This document shows positions 18,827 to 28,500 of a stretch of DNA of 64,000 nucleotides, in pieces. The position numbers and the translations under genes are program-made. Under the pieces are notes generated by a model that saw only the letters and a program-made list of their open reading frames with translations, was not told the DNA's origin and ran no database searches. The DNA comes from Psilocybe azurescens (Eukaryota > Basidiomycota > Agaricomycetes > Agaricales > Agrocybaceae): NCBI GenBank assembly GCA_023853785.1, contig JAJIRX010000510.1, positions 1-64,000 on the forward strand, given 5' to 3'. Within the stretch, counting starts at the first letter, position 1. Every line of letters starts with the position of its first letter.

Positions 18827-21800
18827 GTGGCCCACTCGAGATTAGCGGATGTCAAGCTGATGAGCGATACGCTGGCGGACTGGGAAGTTACGGACAAGAA
18901 ACCAGTTGTTTTAATTACACCTTTAATAAACTCGGTCCTACAGTACACAGTGCCCACATTAGCCCGTATGCTTAGCATGTCCGCCTCTGAAGATGATGAA
19001 AAATCCCTCCCATTCATGCAGAGAATCCAGTTGATTGGAGGAACAGGCACCGTGGTACGAGCAACAGGCCAAGTTGACAATGGTGCAATACGAAATTGCA
19101 TATCAAAGGACCACTGGATCAAGTACAGCCACTGCCTAGATCCGCTGGAAGAATCATGCACCATAATTTCCGTGGCCAACAGCAACCACATCCATTCAAT
19201 GGGCAGATGGTTTGGCAAGGTGCAAGTCAGGTCAACATCAGCGCTAAGTGGTTTCGAAGTTTTTGACTGCCAGGGTGCATTTGACGTGATTCTAGGTAAA
19301 CCATGGTTACGAGCAGTCCGTGCAAAACACGACTATGAGACAGACTCCATCACGATAGGATCGAAGGGCAATCAAGAGACCCTGACCAACGACCTGGAAG
19401 ATACTCAATTGCCACTACCAACACCATTACTCATAGCAGCAATCATGCCACACCGGCCCAGAATGGATCAACTGCTAACAGCACCCCCAATGCGACCCTC
19501 CAAGAATTGGCTAGCACAAGATATCTACAACGAGTTCCGACACCAAACAAAGTTGTACCGAAGACGAATTAACAAAACAAGTACAACGTGCCGAGAATGC
19601 AACATTACAATGCTCCCGAACTATAGCTGAGTACGCAGCTAATGGTACAAATCCACCGCCATCGACACCTGAACAACAACTTGCAGAAGAATGGGACCGT
19701 GTTTTCCTAATGCAAGCCTCAGACAATCCCTCGCTCAGAAGCTCGATGGGCCAAACTCATTCCACTGACGGATATCGAACCTAAGAAGATCCATAAAGAA
19801 CAACAAGCACGCATAATAAAAAGAGTACAACGCCAGGAAGACAAGGCATTAATGCTAAGTGCCATCCATCTGCTTATGAAGCAACCTCAGGTGTTAAGTT
19901 GCGCTGAAAACCCAATGTCCAGAACAGCAGAACGTATACAGGCCACAGCGGCAGCAGCAAAACAATGGCAATACCACAGAGAGACCCAACACCTGGCGAA
20001 GCTTTTCAATATAACAGACTCACGTTCACGCCCTGTACAAGATCAAGTCACAGCACTCCTCCAGTCAGAAGTGTGGATTAAGAAACTACGCAATCAACTC
20101 GATGAATTACGTGAAATGGCCAGCCAGCACCTGACACAAATGAACTCCTCAGCCACCTCCGAACAACTCCACACAATGGGCAGTGTAAGCTCTGACAATT
20201 TTCACTTGGACTGCGGGCCCAATCAATCCCAACGAGTAATGGACCCATTCAATGAGGCTCGAGTCAAAGAAATCCTGAAGTTGGTGGAGATCGGCCATGA
20301 TCTGTCTGAAGAGCAACAAAGCAAAGTACGTAAACTTATCAAGGAATATGCTGACATATTTGCTCTATCGCTTAGTGAAGTCCTGTATGTGGATTGGTAT
20401 AAGCACAAGCTGAACGTTGACACAACACAGACCTTCCCCACACAAGTTAACCAATGCCCTGTGACCGAACTGCAGAAAAAATGGTTCAACAACATCTTAG
20501 ACGATATGGAACGCTCACATGTCATCCAGAAAGTCCCAGGTGAGTTCATTAAAAACCTCAGCAGTACTAACCTTGCCCCCAAAGATGCTGGCAAGATGGG
20601 TATGACCAGGACAGAAATACTCCGAAATGTAAACGCAGAATGCACAAAGAACAGCTTACCCCCTTCTGGGAAGAGCTGGCGGAATCTGACAACACTGAAG
20701 GCGCCATTTTGGAAGCAGTTGAAGGCGCCACAGGAGCAGAAAAAGTCACAAAATGGAGGGTATGCCATGCTTTCAACGCATTGAACAAGGTCACACAAGT
20801 ACTGCCATTCCCAGCCGGAGATCTGAGAGCAAAGCACAAATTTGCAGCGGGCCATCGCTGGGCCAGTGTTATTGACTTTGCAGCAGGTTACTACGCAATC
20901 CCCTTGGATGATGAATCAGTGCCCTATGTGGCCTTCTACGTTGAAGGCTGTGGCTATTATGTATACCTACAGATGCCATTTGGCCTTACAGGAGCCCCGG
21001 CAACATTTTGCAAGATGGTAGCAATAGCACTCGACAACATGATTGGGAAAGAGCTGGTAAATTGGATGGATGACATCTGTCTACCAGGTGATGTCTTTGA
21101 GAAAAAAATTGCAAACCTACACAGATTCTTTGAACGGTGTCATTCCAAAAACGTATTGTTGTCACCAGCTAAGACAAAACTTTTCTTCACAGATGTCCTC
21201 TTCGCAGGCACCATGGTGGGCCCACAAGGTATACGTCTGAACTTGGACAAAGTGGGAGCCATTGTAGACTGGCCAGTACCAGAGACAGTTCAACAACTAA
21301 TGGGCTTCCTTGGGTTAGCTAACTACTTCAGACGTCTCATTTCCAATTCACGCCAGGATAGCAGCACCTCTTTCAGACCTCACAAGAGATGTTCAGATTG
21401 ACCAGCCAGGAGGGAATTGGCGTGCACGTAAAGGAGCATACAAGCGGGCCCTAGCATCAACTTCTCTAAAGTCAAAGTGGGGCCCAGACCAACAAAAAGC
21501 CTTTGTAACGCTGAAATGCCTCCTCTCGCAAGAACCGTTACTCCACACACCTCAATACGATGGTCAGCCCTTCCAAGTTACAACAGATGGTTCAATGCAG
21601 GGTTTTGCAGGGTTTCTGGCACAACAATTCACCTCAGTTGACGTTAACGGCAAGGAAGTAACAAGATGGCACCCTATATCATACTGTTCAAAACGCACCT
21701 CAAAAAGCGAAGCTAAGTACAAACCATTCCTACTAGAATTTGCAGCACTGAAATACAGTTTAGATGAATTTGCCCCATATATCTATGGCTCACCTATTGA

Positions 21801-23416
21801 GATCGAAACGGACTGCCAGGCCCTACGTGACTGCCTCACCCAAGAAAAGATGAGCATACACCATAGTCGTTGGAAGGAGACCATCCTCGCACACAACATC
21901 ATTGCAATTCGACACCGCCCTGGCATAGAGAATCCAGTTGCAGACGGGCTGAGCAGAATGTGGGAAGGACGAACCCGAAAGGATAACAATGGGTCAGAAT
22001 GGTCAGTCCTACCAGACTGGGAAGCAAGCAGCGGCATTGTCAACGATATATTAAGTATAACACATGAATCAAGCCCGACGCACCCACTCAAAATCACTTT
22101 CCAAGATGATATCTTCTTCCTCCCCATTGTCCGTCACTTACTTGGTCTTAATGCAGGTGACACACCAGCGAACGACGACGCGCAACACACCGAGCTACTG
22201 GGTTCACAATAGCAGATGGGAAACTCTGGAGGACAAGCACAAAGGCCAGCGACGCGTCAGTAAAACGGAATGCATTCCCACATCAAAAGGTTTTGAATAT
22301 GCACTCGAAGCGCACACGACAAATGGGTGTTTCGGCCCAGAACACATCCAGTTACACCTGAGAGATAAGTATTTTTGGCCAGGCATGCTCACAGACTGTA
22401 GGCAGGGCGTACCTGGAGTGCCCACGTTGCAAATCCTTTGGAGCAGCATCAAGAAATTCAGCACTTCAACCGATACGACGCTCACAACCCTTTGCTCTTC
22501 TGGCTGGCGATTATCTCTCATTACCACTAGGGAAGGGCGGATTCAAAAACATTGGGCTATATATTGACTCGCATTCTGGATTCATCTGGGCAATGAAACT
22601 CAAAGCGGCGGGAACAGGCAAATCCACAGTGACAGCGCTCAGGCATATATTCCGTGATTTTGCCACCTCAAGAACATTCATGACAGACGGCGGCTCACAC
22701 TTTGATAACCAAGAAGTCGACGACTTCTGCCTCTCAGAAGGTGTCCAACACACAGTGACAGCAGCATACACACCATGGGTTAATGGGTTAATTGAGGGTG
22801 CTAACAAGATCCTCTTCAAGATCCTCTTAGGCCGTTTGAAGCAACTTTGTGCACCTAACTACGATAACTCAGAAGATTCTACAGACGTCGACCCCAATGC
22901 CATCCCAACCAACTGGCCAGATCATCTGGACGAAGCCATATGTCAGCTAAACGACCGCATATTACCAGCTTTGAATGCAATACCACGTGAACTTTTGTTT
23001 GCCCTACCCTTCCGCCCGATAGAGCAGTACCTCTTGTTGCCCTCCCAACTACTCCCACTGACACACACATTAACTTCACCCTTGCTGAAACCTTCCACGC
23101 AGATGCCCACTTACTATCCCTGAGGGATGCCGAACGTCGCAAAACTTCATTTGACACACATGCCCCCATTACAACCTTCAAAATCGGCGATCTAGTCCAG
23201 GTCTATGATTCAGCGTCTGACTTCAACCACAAATCCATTAACAAACTCACACCTAAGTGGTCCGAACCACGACTCATATATGGCGAGTTCTCTAATTCTT
23301 TCTCACTATGCACAACTACCGGCATACCTCTTAAGGGTCTCTTCCACTCACGGGCGGATGTGCCATTTCATCCCACTACGCGGCTCTCACCTCGACATTG
23401 CACACCCGAGAGATAA
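18827..23416 (+). pseudogene. Gypsy-1 pol: protease, RT, RNase H, integrase
   Basis: Domains in order: retropepsin-like GQVDNGAIRNCI near 19070 (DNGA in place of DTGA) and ILGKPWLRA near 19290; reverse transcriptase SVIDFAAGYYAIPL at about 20865, MPFGLTGAPATF and the catalytic box WMDD near 21065; RNase H with TTDGSMQGFAG at about 21583 and ETDCQALRD; integrase zinc region around 22290-22430, core D (YIDSHSGF), D (MTDGGSHF) and E (NGLIEGANK) between 22560 and 22810; then a C-terminal basic/SH3-like tail (KLTPKWSEPRLIYG). It is broken at about 19630, 20640, 21400, 22210, 22560 and 23120. No chromodomain was seen. The two RT anchors and the DDE triad make the assignment firm. Confidence 0.85.
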
Positions 23417-23691
23417 TGAACCACAACCCGAAGCTGACCAGGCAATTGCAGAAGCAGAGGAGAAGATGTTCGAGGACCTGACACAGAACTCATCCGAGCT
23501 GAACCCACCTACAGCCGATGAGGGCTCTAAAACCCATTTGTGTTGGCACCTACACAAAGGGGACACCTCCCCAGTCATCCGTCATGCGACCGCATGCTGC
23601 TGGGTGGTGGATTGCCCTCGCGGGAGCTCCGTTTTCTGTGAAGAGATCGTACCCCAGACGGTCCAGGCGGACGTCACTAGGGGTGGACAGA

Positions 23692-23853
23692 TATGGCAGT
23701 GCTGGCAGACTGCCGAGCAGAGTCCGAAGCACCTGAGCAGCAGTTTACACGACGTAGCACGCACGTTTTCTAGTTCTCATCATCCAATTCCATAGCTTTT
23801 CTGAGAGCTGCAGGTTTCATCTCAGAGCCCTTGAGAGCGTCCGGGACTCCCCA
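23692..23853 (+). repeat. Gypsy-1 3' LTR
   Basis: Matches 16860-17021 over its whole length with about four differences. It is preceded by a short purine-rich tract (AGGGGTGGACAGA, 23679-23691) that can serve as second-strand primer. Confidence 0.85.
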
Positions 23854-24360
23854 ACAGACACACCGGACACGTACAACGGCCACCACAACGTGTATGAAGG
23901 CCACCACAGCGTGTATGACGGCCACCACAACAATGACAATGTGTACGGTGGGGCTATGAGCAACACGGCCATCCTCTTGCCCCCTTTTTCTTCTTTTTTT
24001 CTTTTTTTTTTATCTCATTTTCTCTTTTTTTTCATGTTCATGTGCTTCTATATTTATTTGAACCAACTATATACCCTCTCGCCTCCTTTTTTTTGTCTGT
24101 TTTGTATGTTTTTCTTTTATTTCTTTTGTTTTATATATTTTTATATATTTCTTTTTTATGTTTCAGTGGTGGTGAACTTCGCTAGTGGATAATATTGTAG
24201 ATAATAATGTAGTATATAGTTTTTAATATATTATATATACATTCTTACATGAATTTACTCTAAGAAAATACATTCCAATTAAAATCTGGCTATAGCTGGA
24301 CTTTGTGAAATTCAATAAGTCTGCTCTCTGATGGCCTAAGCTGGAATATTGTTACCCAGG
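23854..24360 (+). other. 3' part of KDZ-like copy 2: repeat ORF tail, T-rich block, AT-rich segment
   Basis: 23854-23990 continues the Asp/Asn-rich repeat frame interrupted by Gypsy-1 and ends in a block reading LLPPF. A pyrimidine-rich run (23985-24160) and a TA-rich stretch (GTAGTATATAG, TTTTTAATATATTATATATAC) follow. The same order, with similar sequence, is found at 40310-40440 in copy 3, which shows that the two copies are homologous outside their ends. Confidence 0.55.
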
Positions 24361-24592
24361 TATGGAGTCCAGGTGGATTCTAATTGAACTCCACCTGGAC
24401 TCCACCTGGCCTCCACCTGGCCTCCAGTTGGATGCAAGTGGAATTGCTTGAAGTCCATCTGGAGTCCATCTGGAGTCCACCTGAACTCCACCTATCAAAG
24501 ATAACTTTCTGAATACTTGGATATGTTCCAGATGGAGTCCATGTGGAGTCCACCACTTCTGTATGGAGTATATGGGTGGAGGTAAAGTACAC
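24361..24592. repeat. Right subterminal palindrome array and terminus, copy 2
   Basis: Units ACTCCACCTGG / CCAGGTGGAGT with an 11-bp period (24370-24490), then CATCTGGAGTC and CATGTGGAGTC variants, ending GGAGGTAAAGTACAC. The eight bases after 24592 are AGGAATTG. Confidence 0.75.
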
Positions 24593-24944
24593 AGGAATTG
24601 TTGTGCTTTCTACCACTGAAGCAGAGTTCATTGCAGCTGTTGAAGCAGGCAAGGAGATCACATGGATGCGCAACATTCTGTGCAAATTTGGCTACCACAT
24701 TGATAAGCCTTCCACTCTTCACATTGACAACCAATCTGCAATCAGCGTCTCCAAGAATCCCAAACACCATAGACGCATGAAGCACCTGGACCTGCACTTC
24801 TACTGGCTGTGTGATGCTGTAAATGACAAGATGATTGACTCTATGTTTGTTTCTACTGATGAGCAAGTTGCGGACATTCTTACCAAGGCTCTGTCTGCTG
24901 CTAAGGTCGAGTTTTGCAGAGAGGAGATGGGGATTTATGTTTAG
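24593..24944 (+). pseudogene. Copia-1 RNase H, second half
   Basis: Continues the frame interrupted at 15618: VLSTTEAEFIAAVEAGKEI, WMRNILCKFGYHIDKPSTLHI, NQSAISVSKNPKHHRRMKH and QVADILTKALS, ending at TAG 24942-24944. These are the last RNase H helix and the conserved tail of Copia polyproteins. Ignoring the 8-bp duplication, this half joins cleanly to 15146-15618. Confidence 0.9.
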
Positions 24945-24992
24945 AGTATGATTTGTTCATTTCATTTCTGAGACTGTTCAGATCATGGGGGA

Positions 24993-25244
24993 TGTTAGAA
25001 TTGATATTTCAGACTCAGACTGATGGGATCACATGACAGACACCTATATAGCTGTAGTACACTGCTTGAACTCCTTAGTTACTCACTTTGGACTTCAGGC
25101 AAGTAGATAGCTTAGTTCAGTCTCAATACACTGAGTTACTCACTTTGGACTTCAGGCCCTCATTGCCACTCTGTCTGACACAGTGTGACCACAAAACTCA
25201 GACCACAGCTGTCTCACACGTTTCCGAACTTGCCACCTTTAACA
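24993..25244 (+). repeat. Copia-1 3' LTR
   Basis: 252 bp, TGTTAGAATTG to CCTTTAACA, downstream of the RNase H stop. It belongs to the plus-strand Copia-1 at 15146-24944 and abuts LINE copy D. Confidence 0.9.
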
Positions 25245-27431
25245 CAGGGTGGCAGACCAATAGTTGGCTCACTCAGACAGACAGCGAAGAAGAAGATTGA
25301 TAGAGAGGAGGCCCGCAAGGGCCTCCACTCCACTAGTCGGAGAGGTGCGGAAAGCACCAGTAATCCACAATGCAGCAGATCGCTGCATTGTACAGAGATG
25401 ATGAAGGGCACCTTTGCAGTGAGCAGCTGTGAAGTACCAAAGACAAAAGCCATATATAACTATAGGGAGTACGCAGGCACAATAAAGGACGCGCTTTTGG
25501 ACAGGGCGCAGACCTCAAGTAGAGCTACCAAACATCTTCATTGCCTTAACGGTCGACAGAGCCTTGGTGGAGTAGTATCGGACATGCTCGATGAAGGTGA
25601 GCTTGCAATTGAAGTAAAAGCCCAAGTAATGCCAGTACAGCTTGGGTTTGAGAGGGGTTGCACCGGTGTACGGAGCATATCCCGGATTGACAGGGGGATT
25701 GTCTTTGGAGTGTGACCGGTCGAAGTGGAATACTTCAGACTTGTCATGCTCCAGGGCAAGTCCAAATTTCTTGAACAGCTCGAATATGACACCATAAGCC
25801 CGTTTAAGGGCTTCACAGTTGTCAAGAAGGGACTTCAACTGCACCATAAGAGTGCCATCGTTGACATATGAGAGCAGGAAACACCCACGAGTGAGTGGAT
25901 CCAGCTCAAAGAGCCTCATAATGAGGGTAAGGTAGAGAGCAGAGAGGACTGGGGACAGGGCAGAGCCCTGTCCCACTCCAACATCTGCCTGACGAAGGTC
26001 TGAGATGAAATCACACCACGCATATTGCGTAGAGCGACCAACCAGATAATGGGAGAAGAATTTAACAACATTGTCACTAAATCCTAGCTTCCAGAGAATG
26101 GCCATGAAAATCTCATGGTTGAGTGACGGGAAGAACTGAGGCGACATCAAAGGCAATGATGCTAGTCTTGAGTCCCTTGGCCCACCCATCACGCACCATG
26201 TGCGTCAGGATAAGGCCAGCATCTTTGGTGGATCTTTGACGGATCCCTCCAATCTGATTTGGGTGGAAGACGTCTGAAGTGACACCGTCGAACTGGATGC
26301 AATTGGAGAGCATTTTCTCAATCAATTTACCAACGGTATTCAGAAGCACAATGGGCCTGAATGCTTTTGGAGCAGAGTAAGAGGGCTTGTTCGGTTTTGG
26401 AATGATGACCGACATGGACTCCTTGAAGTGCTTAGGCCAGTGTCCAACCCGAAGGCAGGCATTGGTGAGCACGAGTAAGACGGTGAAAACGTGGGTGGGC
26501 CCACACATCAACATCTTGAGATGAGACCACTTGATGTGGTCCAGCTCAGGGGCCGACACATTAGAGCAGGAGGCCAAGGCCTCCCGCATCTCAAGTGCAG
26601 AAAATGGGACCCATCCCCAAACGGGCATGTTGGGGATGGAGTCGAGTATATCAATATCGAAAGCACAGTCCGACGCTGAGTTGTACGTGTTGTGGAGTGT
26701 GTCCCACAGCTGAGGAAGAGCATGGCAAGGCTGCCCCTGATATTGAATAGCCTCGCACGGTGGTAGCTTGCACTGTTGGACCCACGACATGAGGTCCCAA
26801 GTGCGCTTATTGGTGATGGATATTTCTGTGATCCTAGAATCAAAGAATACCCGTTTGGCATTTTTAACCGCCTTTTGATAAAGCTTCCAGTCTTCTGGGA
26901 GACTATACTCCTGGTAAGCCTGAAGCACGACTGAGCACTCATCTGTCCACCACAGTTTTGAGCACCTTGTAATAGTGACCTCTCTGGAGCAGGTTTCCCA
27001 TGCTGCAGAAAACGAATATGCAATAGCTTGCGCCACCTCATCAATCTGGTTGGGTGTGTCGAGGGGGGCATGTTTGTCCACTTTCATGGCAAACTCCCCT
27101 TCGATGACTCTGACAAAGCAGATTTTCTCCTCTCTGTTGGCTTTGAGAGCTCTGCGGGGTGCAGCCCCAGAATCAGCAGAGATCGATAAAGTAGCAGTGA
27201 GTGGGATATGATCCGACTTCGCCCATGGCATTGTGTACCTGGGTGACCTGCGCCATCAGGGTCTGGTCCGGTTGCACAAATACCAAGTCAATCACTGTAG
27301 AGCGAAAGCCTTGGATGTGGGGGTAGAAGGTTGGCCCTGGGTTCACAAAGGGAGCCCGTTGCAAGCCTAATTCCACTGCAGTATTAAGGAGTTGAGTGGC
27401 AACTCCTGGATGGTCACAATGGGCCCCATCC
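25245..27431 (-). pseudogene. LINE copy D ORF2, RT-containing part
   Basis: The minus strand gives the end of the endonuclease (HPGVATQLLNTAVELGLQ; FRSTVIDLVFVQPDQTL), a 372-codon open stretch from 27231 (SDHIPL to the RT start: DHIKWSHLK, FRPIVLLNTVGKLIEKML, NQIGGIRQRS), then after a frameshift in motif A (near 26135) GQGSALSPVLSALYL and LLSYVNDGTL. It is the longest intact RT stretch in the window. Motif A carries the same extra base as copy A. The 5' half of the gene continues at 32120-32610 beyond Copia-2. The gene is truncated at 25245 by the Copia-1 LTR. Confidence 0.85.
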
Positions 27432-27639
27432 TGTTGGGAATGTGCTCGGACATTCCACACATTTGTCTTGTAGATTTATCTTATTAATTGTCTTACTAAT
27501 AATCTCTCGGCCTCGGCTATGCCATACATAGAAATAATTAGACGCTGGTAGAGTATTCTAGTTACAGTAGATACATGTATATAAGTAGCTGCGAAATTTG
27601 TACAATAGAATTAAGAATTCCAAACATAAATTGTCAATA
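27432..27639 (+). repeat. Copia-2 5' LTR
   Basis: 208 bp, starting TGTTGGGAATGTGC and ending AATTGTCAATA. It is identical by eye to 31907-32114. The primer site GGTTATGGGCCC follows at 27640-27651. Confidence 0.95.
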
Positions 27640-27651
27640 GGTTATGGGCCC
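27640..27651 (+). promoter_or_regulatory. Copia-2 primer binding site
   Basis: GGTTATGGGCCC directly after the 5' LTR, as in Copia-1. It is complementary to the anticodon arm of initiator methionine tRNA apart from one position. Confidence 0.7.
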
Positions 27652-27730
27652 CGTGCCTGTACATTAAAAACTTGTACTTGAATTCTCAACAGCCACACTC
27701 ATCCTCATTTATTTTTAACTCGCAATCAAG

Positions 27731-28500
27731 ATGTCGGACGAATATAGCACATCTGGACCCTACCGGATTCCCATGCTGAAGGCAGATAATTGGATGCCAT
27801 GGAAGCGAAGAATGCTTGCGGTATTCACTGACCTTGGACTGGAAGACCATATTGCAATTGATGCAAAGGCACCAGAATCAGCTGAACCCGGAAAACCAAC
27901 TGCACTGGAGCTTGAGGCTCAGAAGAAATGGAGAGAACAGGATGCAAGGCACGAGTCCGAATTGAGCTGTCAATCTCAGATTCGGAAATAATACACATCA
28001 GTGGTGCAGTCACAGCACGCCAAATGTGGGAACAACTTACCACAGTGAAGGAATCCAAAGGCCGACTTGGAATTTTGGCCACACGAAGGGCATTGTACAG
28101 AGCAACAGCAGAAGAAGGATTCAATATGGTGGAACATATATCAAAATTGCGCCAGCTACAGGAGGAACTGCATGTTATGGGCAGCAAAGTACCAGATGAA
28201 GATTTTGTAATGATTTTAATCACATCACTTCCCGAGTCATGGGACACTTATACAACATCTTATCTTGGGTCAAGTGGGAATAAACCTCAATTATCCTCTC
28301 ATGAACTTGTGGCTATTCTCATGGAAGAAGATAGACGTCGCAAATCTAGGTCTGGTGACTCAACACAGACATCCTTACAGGCTAGACAATCTGGCAACTC
28401 AAGGAACAACGGAAAATTCAACAAATCATCGAATTCATCGGACAAAGAATGTTACAACTGCCACAAAAAGGTCACATATCAAAGGAATGTTGGGCTAAAG
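27731..28500 (+). pseudogene. Copia-2 gag
   Basis: Gag starts at the ATG at 27731 (MSDEYSTSGPYRIPMLKADN) and shows the UBN2-type Copia gag fold signature: WMPWKRRMLAVF, TARQMWEQL, LRQLQEELHVMG, ILITSLPESWDTY, LMEEDRRR. It ends in the knuckle CYNCHKK-G-HISKEC. Two frame breaks are seen. Near 27950 a G seems missing from a short G-run. In the knuckle (28460) the frame changes at AAAAAGGTC, where one more G would restore a perfect CX2CX4HX4C. Pol follows in the second frame. The rest of the frame is open, so this gag may be functional if the breaks are sequencing indels. Confidence 0.85.

Larger units (their letters stand above)
16860..23853 (+). mobile_element. Gypsy-1, Ty3/Gypsy LTR retrotransposon
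   Basis: A 7.0-kb element with short LTRs of about 162 bp (16860-17021 and 23692-23853) that differ at about four positions by eye. It sits inside the repeat ORF of KDZ-like copy 2; flanks TACAG and AACAG suggest a 4-5 bp target duplication with one change. Gag, protease, RT, RNase H and integrase are in the usual Gypsy order, all with frame breaks. Confidence 0.85.
15619..24592. mobile_element. KDZ-like non-autonomous DNA transposon, copy 2 (complete, hosts Gypsy-1)
   Basis: The ends are GAGGTCTTTACC (left) and the complement GTGTACTTTACC (right), 9 of 12 positions alike, flanked by an exact 8-bp duplication AGGAATTG at 15611-15618 and 24593-24600. The uninterrupted site is single at 3008-3015. 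Just inside each end are arrays of CCACATGG-type (left) and CCACCTGG-type (right) palindromes. The interior holds a tRNA-like module, a spliced Asp/Asn-rich repeat ORF and Gypsy-1 (16860-23853), which inserted later; without it the element is about 2 kb. No transposase is present. TIRs plus an 8-bp duplication fit hAT or KDZ/Zisupton; the KDZ assignment rests on the same terminus beside the CxC gene at 1-2394. Confidence 0.7.

Noticed and set aside
27428..27440. Small ORF at 27173-27460 starting MWNVRAHSQQDG as a gene start
   Set aside because: The first codons come from the Copia-2 LTR; the rest is LINE endonuclease interrupted by the insertion.
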